A DNA stretch of 64,000 bases. Origin: Nocardioides lianchengensis. Its GTDB lineage: Bacteria > Actinomycetota > Actinomycetes > Propionibacteriales > Nocardioidaceae. Positions 1-8,665 of the stretch are shown piece after piece. Within the stretch, counting starts at the first letter, position 1; every line of letters begins with the position of its first letter. The position numbers and the translations under genes are program-made. The notes under the pieces are model-generated. The model worked only from the letters and a program-made list of their open reading frames with translations. It had not been told where the DNA came from and searched no databases. The stretch covers positions 143,969 through 207,968 of the forward strand of contig NZ_FMZM01000011.1 in assembly GCF_900101465.1 (NCBI RefSeq). Reading direction: 5' to 3'.

Positions 1-1421
1 TGCCCTTCCGCGCCGTCCTCGCGACGACCCTGACCGGCCTGCTCGTCGCGACCACCGGGGTCGTCCTGGCCACGGGCGGAGCCGGCTCGACGGCCACCGC
101 CGAAGCCCCGTCGTACGCCGCTGTGAGCTCAGCCACCGCGGCCACCGCCGCTAGGAAGACGACCAACCCGGTGACGCCGGGCGACTTCACCGGCTTCGGC
201 TTCGACCAGTGCCTCGCGCCCACCCAGGCCAAGATGGACCGCTGGCTGGCCACCTCGCCGTTCCTGGCCGTCGGCATCTACATCTCCGGCAAGTCCCGGG
301 CCTGCCGCAACCAGCCCAACCTCACCCCGACCTGGGTGGCGACCCAGCTCCGCAAGGGCTGGCGGCTGCTGCCCATCACCCTCGGACCGCAGGCCTCCTG
401 CCAGCCCCGGTTCCCGCGCTACCAGGACGACGTCCGGATCGACCCGCGCCCCGGCAACGGCACCTACGGCCGGGCCTTCCGGATGGGCCGCGCCGAGGCC
501 GACACCACCGTCACCGACGCGAAGGCGCTCGGCATCGTCGCCGGCAGCACCCTCTGGTACGACCTCGAGGGCTACGACAGCAAGAACACGAACTGCCGCG
601 AGTCGGCGCTGCGCTTCCTCAGCGGCTGGACCGAGCGGCTGCACGAGCTCGGCTACGTCTCCGGGGTCTACTCCAGCGCCGGATCCGGCATCAAGGACCT
701 CGACGACGCGCGGGTCGCCCGGCCGACCGCCTTCACCTTCCCCGACCGGATCTGGGTCGCCCGCTGGGACGGCGTCGCGAACACCTCCTCGCCCGGTTAC
801 CTCCGCGAGGAGGGCTGGCGCCCCGGCGGCCGGGTCAAGCAGTACCGCGGCGGCCACGACGAGACCTGGGGCGGCGTGACGATCAACATCGACAGCAACT
901 TCCTCGACCTCGGCCGCGGCTCGGTCGCCGCGCGCGAGACGCGCTGCGGCGGCGTCCCGCTCGACCTGCGGACGTACGGCGCCATCCGCCGACCCACCGC
1001 CACCCGGTCGGCCCCGGCCGGGCAGGTCAAGGCGCTGCAGTGCCTGCTGAAGGAGAAGAACCTCTACCGCGGCAGCACCAACGGGCGCGTCAACAAGCGC
1101 ACCGTGCGCGCCTACCGCGTGTGGCAGAAGCACGTCGGCCACACCGTCTCCGACTCCTGGTCGCGCCGGAACTGGATGTCGCTGCTCGCCCACGGCAGCG
1201 CACCGCTGCTGAAGTACGGCTCCGCCGGCGAGGCGGTCCGCCGCCTGCAGCGCAGCCTCAACGCTGCCCGCCCGGCGAACAAGCTCCCCGTCGACGGCGT
1301 CTTCCGCGCCAGCACCGACAAGGCGCTGAAGACCTACCAGACCCGGATCCGGCACCGCGCCAGCGGCGTCGTCACCGCCGCGACCTGGCGGGCCCTCGCC
1401 CAGGGCCGGGTCCGCCGCTGA
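1..1421 (+). CDS. Secreted DUF1906 glycoside-hydrolase-like protein with two peptidoglycan-binding repeats (first base of start codon lies outside the window)
   Basis: Bases 1-2 (TG) are the last two bases of an xTG start; the frame then reads MPFRAVLATT and a hydrophobic signal peptide ending near SYA-AVSS. After cleavage comes a DUF1906 (Rv2525c-like, TIM-barrel glycoside-hydrolase-like) domain at about residues 65-310, with GFGFDQC at its start, LWYDLEGYD in the middle and NIDSNFLDL at its end. Two peptidoglycan-binding type-1 repeats follow (bases about 1020-1190 and 1210-1410), each with the family pattern VK/VRxLQxxLN...V(N/D)GxF...TxxAxxxYQ. The protein is probably exported and acts on or anchors to the cell wall; catalytic activity of DUF1906 is not established. 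It converges on a DUF3817 gene across a long palindrome. Downstream start codons such as GTG at 123 would lose the signal peptide and are less likely. Confidence 0.85.
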   Translation, partial: PFRAVLATTLTGLLVATTGVVLATGGAGSTATAEAPSYAAVSSATAATAARKTTNPVTPGDFTGFGFDQCLAPTQAKMDRWLATSPFLAVGIYISGKSRACRNQPNLTPTWVATQLRKGWRLLPITLGPQASCQPRFPRYQDDVRIDPRPGNGTYGRAFRMGRAEADTTVTDAKALGIVAGSTLWYDLEGYDSKNTNCRESALRFLSGWTERLHELGYVSGVYSSAGSGIKDLDDARVARPTAFTFPDRIWVARWDGVANTSSPGYLREEGWRPGGRVKQYRGGHDETWGGVTINIDSNFLDLGRGSVAARETRCGGVPLDLRTYGAIRRPTATRSAPAGQVKALQCLLKEKNLYRGSTNGRVNKRTVRAYRVWQKHVGHTVSDSWSRRNWMSLLAHGSAPLLKYGSAGEAVRRLQRSLNAARPANKLPVDGVFRASTDKALKTYQTRIRHRASGVVTAATWRALAQGRVRR

Positions 1422-1432
1422 CCCACCCGCCC

Positions 1433-1507
1433 GCCGAGTCAGCAGTAGTTGTGGGCCGAGTCAGCACTTGTGGTGCTGACTCGGCCCACAACTACTGCTG
1501 ACTCGGC
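1433..1507. terminator. Perfect 35-bp inverted repeat with 5-nt loop between convergent genes
   Basis: Arms 1433-1467 and 1473-1507 are exact reverse complements around the loop TTGTG. Each arm contains the word CCGAGTCAGCA twice, so shorter alternative hairpins can also form. It sits between the ends of a plus gene (1421) and a minus gene (1520) and has no T-tract, which fits a bidirectional actinobacterial-type terminator. The outer word GCCGAGTC recurs in the palindrome at 25862-25893. Confidence 0.75.
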
Positions 1508-1519
1508 GCTGGAGGGGGG

Positions 1520-1969
1520 TCAGCCGGAGGCGGGCGGGCCGACGAGCAGCGCGAGGACGGTCAGGACCAGAACGGCCACGACGCCGGCGGCCAGGCCCTG
1601 CTGCGGCTTGCGGATCAGCCAGGAGACCAGCCGCTGGACGGGTCCGGCGGGGGTCTCGGTGCGCAGCCGCCAGGTGGTGCCGAGCAGGCCGCGGTGCTCG
1701 GCGTACCGGTCGAAGAGCACGGTGAAGAACGGCGGGATCGAGGAGACCACGCCGAGCACGGTGCGGCCGGTCGACCACTTCTGGTCGACGGCGACGACCA
1801 GCGTCGTGAGCACGTAGGCGATGAAGACGATGCCGTGCAGCATGCCGCCGACGCTGACGACAGCCTCGGTGGTCTCGGTGACGTACTTCAAGAACATGCC
1901 CGTCAGCAGCAGCGCCCAGGTGATCGCCTCGGCGACCGCGACGGTTCGGAAGAGCTTCAGCGGGCTCAT
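1520..1969 (-). CDS. DUF3817 family membrane protein
   Basis: A 149-residue integral membrane protein starting MSPLKLFRTVAVAEAITWAL, which is the conserved opening of the DUF3817 family. Three or four hydrophobic segments are visible: about 8-28, 38-62, 70-85 and a C-terminal one at 128-145. The ATG overlaps the purQ stop as ATGA, so it is translated with the purS-purQ pair, although no role in purine synthesis is known. The C-terminal extra helix (AAGVVAVLVLTVLALLV) goes beyond the compact family core. Function unknown. Confidence 0.85.
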   Translation of the reverse strand: MSPLKLFRTVAVAEAITWALLLTGMFLKYVTETTEAVVSVGGMLHGIVFIAYVLTTLVVAVDQKWSTGRTVLGVVSSIPPFFTVLFDRYAEHRGLLGTTWRLRTETPAGPVQRLVSWLIRKPQQGLAAGVVAVLVLTVLALLVGPPASG

Positions 1970-2634
1970 GCGAACGCGGCGGCGGCGAGCGAGGTGAAGA
2001 AGCCCAGGCCGTCGGTGCCGGAGCCGGTGAGCTCCTCGACCGCGTGCTCGGGGTGCGGCATCAGGCCGACCACGTTGCCCCGCTCGTTGGTCACGCCGGC
2101 GATGTCGCGCAGCGAGCCGTTGGGGTTGACGTCGAGGTAGCGGGCGACGACGCGCCCCTCCCCCTCGAGCCGGTCGAGGGTCTCGGCGTCGGCGACGAAG
2201 CCGCCTTCGCCGTTCTTGAGCACGACGGTGATCTCGGCGCCCTCGTCGTACGACGAGGTCCAGGCCGTCGAGGCGTTCTCGATGCGCAGCCGCTGGTCGC
2301 GGCAGACGAACTTGCGGTGGTCGTTGCGGATCAGCGCCCCGGGCAGCAGGTGGGACTCGCAGAGGATCTGGAAGCCGTTGCAGATGCCGAGCACCGGCAT
2401 CCCCTTGCCGGCCGCCTCGATCACCTCGGTCATCACCGGGGAGAACCGCGAGATCGCCCCGCAGCGGAGGTAATCGCCGTACGAGAAGCCGCCGGGCAGC
2501 ACGACCGCGTCGACCCCGCGGAGGTCGTGGTCGCCGTGCCACAGCGCGACCGCCTCGTGTCCGCCGATGCGGACCGCACGCTGCGCGTCGGCGTCGTCGA
2601 GCGAGCCCGGGAAGGTGACGACCCCGACCTTCAC
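1966..2634 (-). CDS. purQ: Phosphoribosylformylglycinamidine synthase subunit PurQ (glutaminase)
   Basis: A 222-residue class I glutamine amidotransferase. It supplies ammonia to PurL for conversion of FGAR to FGAM, step 4 of de novo IMP synthesis. The visible triad is Cys85 in VLGICNGFQIL, and His194 and Glu196 in LMPHPEHA. GGFSYGDYLRCGAI (48-61) is typical of the small-type PurQ. It overlaps purS by 4 bp and the DUF3817 gene by 4 bp, so the three form a tight operon. The large partner purL is not in the window; it may lie elsewhere on the chromosome. Length is normal for the multi-subunit PurLQS enzyme. Confidence 0.97.
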   Translation of the reverse strand: MKVGVVTFPGSLDDADAQRAVRIGGHEAVALWHGDHDLRGVDAVVLPGGFSYGDYLRCGAISRFSPVMTEVIEAAGKGMPVLGICNGFQILCESHLLPGALIRNDHRKFVCRDQRLRIENASTAWTSSYDEGAEITVVLKNGEGGFVADAETLDRLEGEGRVVARYLDVNPNGSLRDIAGVTNERGNVVGLMPHPEHAVEELTGSGTDGLGFFTSLAAAAFA

Positions 2635-2897
2635 GCCACGGTCCCAGCGTCCGACGCAGCCACGCGCACGGTGAAGTTCTCGATGACCGGGTTGGAGAGC
2701 AGCGTCTCGGCCATCTGGTGCACCTGCTCGAGCACAGCGTCGGTCACCTCGCCCTCGACGGTGATCTCGAAGCGCTTGCCCTGGCGGACGTCGGTGACGC
2801 CGCTGAAGCCGAGCCGGGGCAACGCCCCCTGCACGGCCTTCCCCTGCGGGTCGAGGATCTCGGGCTTGGGCATGACGTCGACGACGACTACGGGCAT
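2631..2897 (-). CDS. purS: Phosphoribosylformylglycinamidine synthase subunit PurS
   Basis: An 88-residue PurS, the small structural subunit that bridges PurQ and PurL in the FGAM synthase complex. Recognisable segments are VVVDVMPKPEILDPQGKAV at the N-terminus and DVRQGKRFEI in the middle. It is the first gene of the purS-purQ-DUF3817 unit. Its ATG lies 7 nt after a TAGACT box (2905-2910 on the minus strand) and has no Shine-Dalgarno sequence, so a leaderless transcript is likely. The same arrangement is seen at purC and purD. Confidence 0.95.
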   Translation of the reverse strand: MPVVVVDVMPKPEILDPQGKAVQGALPRLGFSGVTDVRQGKRFEITVEGEVTDAVLEQVHQMAETLLSNPVIENFTVRVAASDAGTVA

Positions 2898-2950
2898 GGC
2901 CGTCAGTCTAGAGCGGCCCGCGGACGGTCCGGCACACTGGAGGTATGAGC

Positions 2951-3457
2951 ATGCCCACCTCCGGCACCCCCCGCGCCAACGCCGCCTCGCCGCTGAAGCT
3001 GGAGTTCCCCCAGTCCCTGGCCACCTACGACGACTACGCCGCCGCCCAGAAGTCGGTCGACTACCTGTCCGACCAGAAGTTCCCCGTCGAGCAGCTGATG
3101 ATCGTCGGCACCGACCTGAAGCGGATCGAGCGGATCACCGGGCGGCTCACCTGGAACCGGGTCGCCATGGGCGGCGTGCTCTCCGGCGTCTGGCTCGGCC
3201 TCTTCGTCGGCGTGATCCTGTCGCTCTTCTCCGACGAGGGCTTCGTCACCATCGTCTCGACGATGCTCTTCGGCGCCCTGTTCGGCCTGATCTGGGCCCT
3301 CGTCGGGTACGCCGCCACCCGCGGTCAGCGGGACTTCTCGTCGGTCACCCAGGTGGTGGCGACCCGCTACGAGGTGCTGGTCGAGCACAAGTCCGCCGCG
3401 CAGGCGCGCGAGCTGCTCGCCGGGCTGCCCGGTGCGCTCCCCAACCCCTTCGCCTAG
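2951..3457 (+). CDS. General-stress-protein-like membrane protein (YflT/GSP17M-type N-terminal domain)
   Basis: A protein of 168 residues. An N-terminal segment (YDDYAAAQKSVDYLSDQKFPVEQLMIVGTDL, split here as YDDYAAAQKSVDYLSD then QKFPVEQLMIVGTDL) matches the general stress protein 17M/YflT fold. Two membrane helices follow (about 68-92 and 97-118), then a short cytoplasmic tail. Two in-frame ATGs exist at 2945 and 2951. GGAGGT at 2939-2944 touches the first but is 6 nt from the second, so 2951 is the better start. Divergent from purS. Probably involved in envelope stress; the exact function is unknown. Confidence 0.8.
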   Translation: MPTSGTPRANAASPLKLEFPQSLATYDDYAAAQKSVDYLSDQKFPVEQLMIVGTDLKRIERITGRLTWNRVAMGGVLSGVWLGLFVGVILSLFSDEGFVTIVSTMLFGALFGLIWALVGYAATRGQRDFSSVTQVVATRYEVLVEHKSAAQARELLAGLPGALPNPFA

Positions 3458-3467
3458 CCCCACCGAC

Positions 3468-3597
3468 GCTGGTTGAGGTGCGAGCGGAGCGAGCCTCGAA
3501 ACCCGGTGAGCCGACCTCTGGCCTCGATCGAGGCCGTCGTACGTCTCACCGGGTTTCGAGGCTCGGCGCTGGCGCGCCTCACACCTCAACCACCAGC
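3468..3597. repeat. Intergenic palindromic repeat, GCTGGTTGAGGTGCGAG variant (paired inverted copies)
   Basis: Two copies in inverted orientation. It starts GCTGGTTGAGGTGCGAG, then CCTCGAAACCCGGTGAG, a CCTCGATCGAGGCC palindrome, then the mirror CTCACCGGGTTTCGAGG and CCTCAACCACCAGC. It lies between a plus gene and the convergent acyl-CoA ligase. The same GCTGGTTGAGGTGC type with CCTCGATCGAGGCC recurs at 63871. Confidence 0.85.
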
Positions 3598-3604
3598 GGG
3601 GGCG

Positions 3605-5179
3605 TCAGGTGAGCTCGCGCTTGAGGATCTTGCCCGTCGCGGTCATCGGGAGGCTGTCGACGACCTCCACCTGGCGGGGGTACTTGTAGGCCGCCATCTG
3701 CTCCTTGCCCCAGGCCACCAGCTCCTCGGGCGAGACGGAGGCGCCGTCGTTGAGGATGACGTACGCCTTGATCTCCTCGCCGTGGCTGTCGTGCGGGACG
3801 CCGACGACGGCGGCCAGCGAGACGTCCGGGTGGGTGAGGAGGACCTCCTCGATCTCGCGCGGGTACACGTTGAAGCCGCCGCGGATGATCATGTCCTTGG
3901 AGCGGTCGACGATGTAGTACCAGCCGTCCTCGTCGCGGCGGCCGAGGTCTCCGGAGCGGAACCAGCCGTCCCGCAGCACCTCGTCGGTCGCCTCCGGCCG
4001 GCCGTGGTAGCCCTTCATGATGTTGTGGCCCTTGATGGCGATCTCGCCGATCGCGTCGGGCGTCCACTCGACCTCGTCCCAGCTCTCCGGGTCGAGCAGG
4101 GTCATCTCGACGCCGGGGATCGGGGTGCCGACCGAGCCGACGCGGGCGGGCTCGCCGTAGTGGGAGAACGACGCCACCGGCGAGGTCTCGGAGAGGCCGT
4201 AGCCCTCGAGGATGGTGACGCCGAAGCGCTTCTCGAAGTCCTTGTGCACCTCGACCGGCAGCGCCGAGCCGCCGGCGGCCGCGACCCGGAGGTTCTGCGC
4301 CAGCGTCGACACGTCCGTGTCGGGGGTGAGCGCGCCGAGCAGGCCCCAGTACATGGTGGGGACGCCAGCGAAGAAGGTGACGCCCTCCTTCAGCATCAGG
4401 CCCAGCGCCGGCTCGGCCTCGAAGCGCGGCAGCATCACGACGGTGCCGCCGAAGGCGAAGGCACCGTTCTGGATGACCGTCTGGCCGAAGGAGTGGAAGA
4501 GCGGCAGCACGCACAGGTAGGTGTCGGGCTTGTCCGCGTCGGCGCCGAAGAGGTCCTTGCTGGCCAGCGCGTTGTCGCGCATGTTGCGGTGCCGCAGCTC
4601 GGCGCCCTTGGGCTGGCCCGTGGTGCCGGAGGTGTAGAGGATGACCGCGGTGTCGTCCTCGTCGGTGGCGACCGAGGTGAAGGTCGAGGGCTGCCCCGCT
4701 GCGGCCTGCATCAGCGTCTCGGTGCCCTCGATCGGCGAGTCCGCACCGGGGTCGGCGGTGATCACGAAGAAGTGCTCACAGCCCTCGGCGTCCTGGAAGC
4801 CGGCGTACCCCTCCTGGCCGATGGGCAGCTCGGGGGTGCCCTGGAAGCAGAAGTAGGCCTTCGCGTCGGAGTCGCCGAGGTGGTAGGCCACCTCACGGCC
4901 CTTGAGCAGGACGTTGAGCGGCACCACGGTCGCGCCGGCCTTGAGGATGCCGAAGTAGACGATCGTGAAGTAGGGCAGGTTCGGGCAGCTCAGCGCGACC
5001 TTGTCGCCGGGCTCGATCCCGCGCGAGGTCAGCAGGTTGGCGACCAGGTTGGCGGCCCCGTCGACCTGCGCGTAGGTGAGCCGGGTGTCCCCGAACACGA
5101 TCGCGTCGCGGTCGGCGTACTGCCGCGCACTGTCCTCGAGAAAGGTCGACAGGTTGTAGCTCAACGTGGCCTCCGTCAC
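3605..5179 (-). CDS. Long-chain acyl-CoA synthetase (AMP-dependent ligase)
   Basis: A 524-residue ANL-superfamily enzyme that activates fatty or other carboxylic acids as acyl-AMP and then acyl-CoA. The P-loop-like motif LYTSGTTGQPKGAE is at 181-194, the A5 region GYGLSETSP is near 310, GWFRSGDLG near 397, and the C-terminal catalytic lysine lies in MTATGKILKREL near the end. The GTG at 5179 (VTEATLSYNLSTFLEDSA) matches the family N-terminus. The frame stays open far upstream, but only because it runs antisense through the ABC transporter gene. Substrate cannot be assigned from sequence. Divergent from the ABC transporter. Confidence 0.92.
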   Translation of the reverse strand: MTEATLSYNLSTFLEDSARQYADRDAIVFGDTRLTYAQVDGAANLVANLLTSRGIEPGDKVALSCPNLPYFTIVYFGILKAGATVVPLNVLLKGREVAYHLGDSDAKAYFCFQGTPELPIGQEGYAGFQDAEGCEHFFVITADPGADSPIEGTETLMQAAAGQPSTFTSVATDEDDTAVILYTSGTTGQPKGAELRHRNMRDNALASKDLFGADADKPDTYLCVLPLFHSFGQTVIQNGAFAFGGTVVMLPRFEAEPALGLMLKEGVTFFAGVPTMYWGLLGALTPDTDVSTLAQNLRVAAAGGSALPVEVHKDFEKRFGVTILEGYGLSETSPVASFSHYGEPARVGSVGTPIPGVEMTLLDPESWDEVEWTPDAIGEIAIKGHNIMKGYHGRPEATDEVLRDGWFRSGDLGRRDEDGWYYIVDRSKDMIIRGGFNVYPREIEEVLLTHPDVSLAAVVGVPHDSHGEEIKAYVILNDGASVSPEELVAWGKEQMAAYKYPRQVEVVDSLPMTATGKILKRELT

Positions 5180-5297
5180 GAAAGGGGATGGTCGCCAACC
5201 TACCCCCGGACCCCGAGGCCGGCTCAGGGTCGACTCAGGGGTACGCCGGGGCTCGCTCCCGATGCCGGTGGGTCCGGGCAGCGCGAGGCTGAGGGTC

Positions 5298-6212
5298 ATG
5301 ATCACCGCGCGAGCGCTCACGAAGACGTACGGCGAGACCACCGCCGTCGACGGCATCGACTTCACCGTCCGCCCCGGACTGGTGACCGGCTTCCTGGGGC
5401 CCAACGGCGCCGGCAAGTCCACCACCATGCGGATGGTGATCGGGCTGGACCGGCCCACCGCGGGCGAGGTCCGCGTCAACGACCACCGGTACGCCGACAC
5501 CCCCGCGCCGCTGCGCGAGGTCGGCGCGCTGCTCGAGGCCCGGTCGGTCCACCCGGGCCGGTCCGCGCTCGACCACCTGCGCTGGCTGGCCGCGACCAAC
5601 GGCATCCCGCGCTCGCGCGTGGACGCCGTCCTGGAGCAGGTCGGTCTCGGGGCCGTCGCGGCCCGGCGGGTCGGCAAGTTCTCGCTCGGCATGGGCCAGC
5701 GGCTCGGCATCGCCGCCGCGCTGCTCGGCGACCCGCCGGTGATCGTGCTCGACGAGCCGGTGAACGGCCTGGACCCCGAGGGCATCCGCTGGGTCCGCAC
5801 CCTGGCCCGCGAGCTGGCCGCTGAGGGCCGCACGGTGATGGTCTCGAGCCACCTGATGTCGGAGATGGCGCTGACCGCCGACCACCTGCTCGTGATCGGC
5901 CGGGGCCGGATCCTCGCCGACTGCTCGATGTCGGACTTCATCAGCGAGCACGCGGCGTCGTACGTGCGGGTGCGGAGCCCGCAGCAGGTGGTCCTGGCCG
6001 AGACGCTGCAGGCGCGGGGCCTCGCCGTCACCGCGTACGACGGGGAACTGCGCGTCGACGGCCGCGACGCGGTGACGATCGGCGACACCGCGGCAGCCGC
6101 CGGGCTGACCCTGCACGAGCTCACCGTCGTCAGCTCGTCGCTGGAGGAGGCCTTCATGACGCTGACCGCGGACAGCGTCGACTACCACGCCACGACGGGA
6201 GCAGCGGCATGA
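5298..6212 (+). CDS. ABC transporter ATP-binding protein (ABC-2 exporter type)
   Basis: 304 residues. Walker A GPNGAGKST is at 34-42, signature SLGMGQR at 129-135, Walker B VIVLDEP at 148-154, and the switch histidine in SSHLMSE at about 185. The C-terminal extension (about 215-304) is typical of DrrA/BcrA-type exporters that pair with a single ABC-2 permease. The start MITARALTKTYG at 5298 follows GAGGG. The stop overlaps the permease start by 4 bp (ATGA). Likely exports a hydrophobic compound or antibiotic; substrate unknown. Confidence 0.92.
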   Translation: MITARALTKTYGETTAVDGIDFTVRPGLVTGFLGPNGAGKSTTMRMVIGLDRPTAGEVRVNDHRYADTPAPLREVGALLEARSVHPGRSALDHLRWLAATNGIPRSRVDAVLEQVGLGAVAARRVGKFSLGMGQRLGIAAALLGDPPVIVLDEPVNGLDPEGIRWVRTLARELAAEGRTVMVSSHLMSEMALTADHLLVIGRGRILADCSMSDFISEHAASYVRVRSPQQVVLAETLQARGLAVTAYDGELRVDGRDAVTIGDTAAAAGLTLHELTVVSSSLEEAFMTLTADSVDYHATTGAAA

Positions 6213-7027
6213 GCGCCACCGCCATCGGGACCACCGAGCGGGCGACCGCGTCGTACCCGCCGCAGACCTTCGGGCGGGTGCTGCACGGCGAGTGGATCAA
6301 GTTCTGGAGCGTCCGCAGCACCCGCTGGTCGCTGGTCGCGCTGGTCGTCCTCGGCGTCGGGCTGACCGCGATGATCTGCGCCTCGAGCGCGGACTGGCTG
6401 GCCAGCGGCGACGCCGACGAGTCGCCCGGCTCGTTCGTGACCTGGGGGATGATGCTGGCGCAGGTGACCGGCGTCGTGCTCGGCGCGATGGTGGTCACCA
6501 GCGAGTACGGCACCGGGATGATCCGCTCCACGCTGGCCGCCGTCCCGCGGCGCGGGCGGGTGCTGGCCGCCAAGGCCGTCGTGCTGACCGGCGTGCTGCT
6601 GGTCGCGGGCACGGTGACCGCGTTCGCGGGCTACCTGGCCGGCAACTTCTTCCTCGACCGGGCCGGCGTGGGCGTGCCGCTCGACGGCGACGGCGTCGTA
6701 CGGGCGCTCTTCGGGAACGGGCTCTACCTCGCCACCCTCGGTCTGCTGACCGCCGCCGTCGGCCTGCTCGTGCGGCACACGGCGGCCGCGCTCTCGATCG
6801 TGCTCGGCACGGTCTTCGTGGTCGGCACCATGGCCAACCTGCTGCCCGGCACCTGGGGCGAGTGGGTGTCCAAGCTGCTCCCCGGCAACGCCGGCATGAC
6901 CATCGCCACCCCGGTCTCGTTCAACCCCGAGGCGCTCGGTCCCTGGACCGGCTTCGGCGTACTCGTCCTGGAGACCGTTGTCGTGCTCGCCGCGGGGTGG
7001 TGGGCCCTGGTCCGCCGCGACGCCTGA
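6209..7027 (+). CDS. ABC-2 type transporter permease
   Basis: 272 residues with about six transmembrane helices and the cytoplasmic start GRVLHGEWIKFWSVRSTRWS seen in ABC-2 permeases. The conserved region SEYGTGMIRSTLAAVPRRGR (about 97-116) is characteristic of this exporter family. It overlaps the ATPase gene by 4 bp, so the two are translationally coupled and should form one complex. A cluster of palindromic repeats follows the stop codon. Confidence 0.9.
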   Translation: MSATAIGTTERATASYPPQTFGRVLHGEWIKFWSVRSTRWSLVALVVLGVGLTAMICASSADWLASGDADESPGSFVTWGMMLAQVTGVVLGAMVVTSEYGTGMIRSTLAAVPRRGRVLAAKAVVLTGVLLVAGTVTAFAGYLAGNFFLDRAGVGVPLDGDGVVRALFGNGLYLATLGLLTAAVGLLVRHTAAALSIVLGTVFVVGTMANLLPGTWGEWVSKLLPGNAGMTIATPVSFNPEALGPWTGFGVLVLETVVVLAAGWWALVRRDA

Positions 7028-7036
7028 CCACGCCGC

Positions 7037-7329
7037 CGGTGGTCGAGCAGGTTGCACCCGAAGCCGTCTCGAAACCCGGTGAGGCGGCAGTCGGCCCCGG
7101 AGACCGACTGTCGGCCCACCGGGTTTCGAGACGGGACTTCGTCCCTCCTCAACCACCGGGACGGGACGGGTTTCGAGACGGGACTTCGTCCCTCCTCAAC
7201 CACCGACCCCACCGGTGGTTGAGCAGGTTGCGCTAGCAACCGTGTCGAAACCCCCGCAACCCGACCACGGCGCTCGGGTGCAGGGGTTTCGACACGGTCA
7301 GGACTTCGTCCTTCCCTGCTCAACCACCG
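7037..7329. repeat. Cluster of five palindromic repeat units
   Basis: Five units of the GGTGGTTGAG/TCGAAACCC family, at about 7037-7080, 7118-7158, 7168-7204, 7212-7254 and 7284-7329, in alternating orientation. This gene-free 292-base stretch holds nothing else that I can recognise. The last unit overlaps the end of the SRPBCC gene and supplies its TGA stop. The word GGCGCTCGGGTGCAGGGG next to the last unit recurs at 33593. Confidence 0.85.
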
Positions 7330-7733
7330 TCGCCGGCGGCGAGGAGGCGGGCGGCGCGCTTCAGGTCGGACCGGACGGCGTACGGCGCGGCCGCCGACAG
7401 GGCGCGCGCGAGCGGGGCGGCGAGACCGGTGGCCCGGAGAGTCATCGTGGGCTCGACCTCGCAGCCGCCGGGGGCGGGCGCGAAGTCGAGGGTCAGCTCG
7501 GCCGAGAAGCCGCGCCAGGTGCCGCGTTCGGTCCAGCGGTGCGGACGGTCGAGGGCGGTGGTCTCCATCTGCGGCCGGAGCCCGGGCGTGGTGACGTCGA
7601 CCCAGGTCTGGCCGACGGCCGGGCCGGGCGAGACGTCCTCGACCCGCGCCAGGCTGGACTGCCAGGCGGGTCGATTGGCCGGCTCGACCAGGTAGTCGAA
7701 CGCGGCCTCGGGCGACACCCGGAAGTGGACCAT
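7320..7733 (-). CDS. SRPBCC family (polyketide cyclase/START-like) protein
   Basis: 137 residues starting MVHFRVSPEAAFDYLVEPANRPAWQ, the usual opening of SRPBCC ligand-binding proteins, with the cavity segment GTWRGFSAELTLDFAPAPGG and a long C-terminal helix (LKRAARLLAAG). It follows purC directly; TGATG shares one base between the purC stop and this ATG, so the two are coupled. The last residues Asp-Gly-Gly and the stop are encoded inside an intergenic palindromic repeat. Ligand unknown. Confidence 0.85.
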   Translation of the reverse strand: MVHFRVSPEAAFDYLVEPANRPAWQSSLARVEDVSPGPAVGQTWVDVTTPGLRPQMETTALDRPHRWTERGTWRGFSAELTLDFAPAPGGCEVEPTMTLRATGLAAPLARALSAAAPYAVRSDLKRAARLLAAGDGG

Positions 7734-8617
7734 CAGAAGGTCTGGCCGGTGAGCAGCTCGTAGGCCTCGACGTAGCGGGCGCGGGTGCGCTCGACGACCT
7801 CGACCGGCAGCGGCGGCGGCGCCTCCCCGGAGGTGCGGTCCCAGCCGGACGCGGGCGAGGTCAGCCAGCCGCGGACGACGTCCTTGTCGAACGACGGCTG
7901 CGGGGCGCCCGGCGTCCACTCGGCCGCCGGCCAGAAGCGCGAGGAGTCGGGGGTGAGGACCTCGTCGGCGAGCACGGTGGTGCCGTCGGCTCGGCGGCCG
8001 AACTCGAACTTGGTGTCGGCCAGGATGATCCCGCGCTCGCGGGCCAGCTCCTCGGCCCGCGTGTAGACGCGCAGGGTCAGGTCGCGCAGCCGCTCGGCGA
8101 CGTCGGCGCCGACCTCGCCGACGACGGCCTCGAAGGAGACGTTCTCGTCGTGGTCGCCGACGGCCGCCTTCGTGGCCGGGGTGAAGATCGCGCCCGGCAG
8201 CCGGCTCCCGTCGACCAGGCCGGCCGGGAGCGCGAGCCCGCACACCTCGCCGGTCTCGTCGTACTCGCGGAGGCCGGAGCCGGTGAGGTAGCCGCGGGCG
8301 ACGCACTCGACGGGGAACATCTCCAGCCGCTCGCAGACCACGGCCCGGCCCCGGACGGAGTCCGGCACGTCGGTGGAGACGATGTGGTTGTCGACGATCT
8401 CGCGGAGCTGGTCGAACCACCACAGCGACATCCGGGTGAGGATCTCGCCCTTGTCGGGGATGGTCGTGTCGAGGACGAAGTCGTACGCCGAGATCCGGTC
8501 GCTCGCGACCATCAGCAGCTCGCCCGACGGCAGCGTGTAGAGGTCGCGCACCTTGCCCGAGTGCAGGTGCTCGGCGCCCTCGATCGCAGGGGCGGCGGGG
8601 ATGTTGAGGTCGGCCAC
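7733..8617 (-). CDS. purC: Phosphoribosylaminoimidazole-succinocarboxamide synthase (SAICAR synthetase)
   Basis: 294 residues. It catalyses ATP-dependent ligation of CAIR with aspartate in de novo purine synthesis. HSGKVRDLYTLPSGELLMVA (about 19-38), SDRISAYDF (39-47), ARGYLTGSG and LADTKFEFG are the conserved family blocks. The length matches the longer actinobacterial/yeast-like form. The GTG at 8617 sits 6 nt after TAGGCT (8624-8629 on the minus strand) and has no Shine-Dalgarno, which suggests a leaderless transcript. Coupled to the downstream SRPBCC gene. Confidence 0.97.
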   Translation of the reverse strand: MADLNIPAAPAIEGAEHLHSGKVRDLYTLPSGELLMVASDRISAYDFVLDTTIPDKGEILTRMSLWWFDQLREIVDNHIVSTDVPDSVRGRAVVCERLEMFPVECVARGYLTGSGLREYDETGEVCGLALPAGLVDGSRLPGAIFTPATKAAVGDHDENVSFEAVVGEVGADVAERLRDLTLRVYTRAEELARERGIILADTKFEFGRRADGTTVLADEVLTPDSSRFWPAAEWTPGAPQPSFDKDVVRGWLTSPASGWDRTSGEAPPPLPVEVVERTRARYVEAYELLTGQTF

Positions 8618-8665
8618 GGCCCCAGCCTAGTGACGGCCGCCGGACCGGGCGTGGGAGGCTGCGGC

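Noticed and set aside
1520..2542. A fusion of PurQ-region sequence with the DUF3817 protein
   Set aside because: The upstream part is an out-of-frame reading of purQ; the DUF3817 gene has its own ATG overlapping the purQ stop.
3605..6157. A minus-strand frame of 850 codons extending the acyl-CoA ligase upstream
   Set aside because: The extra N-terminal part is antisense to the ABC transporter ATPase and has no conserved features; the ligase starts at 5179.
7037..7329. Small peptides encoded by the repeats (VEEGRSPVSKP, GFRDGTSSLLNH)
   Set aside because: They result from open frames inside the repeat and recur at every copy without start sites or ribosome sites.
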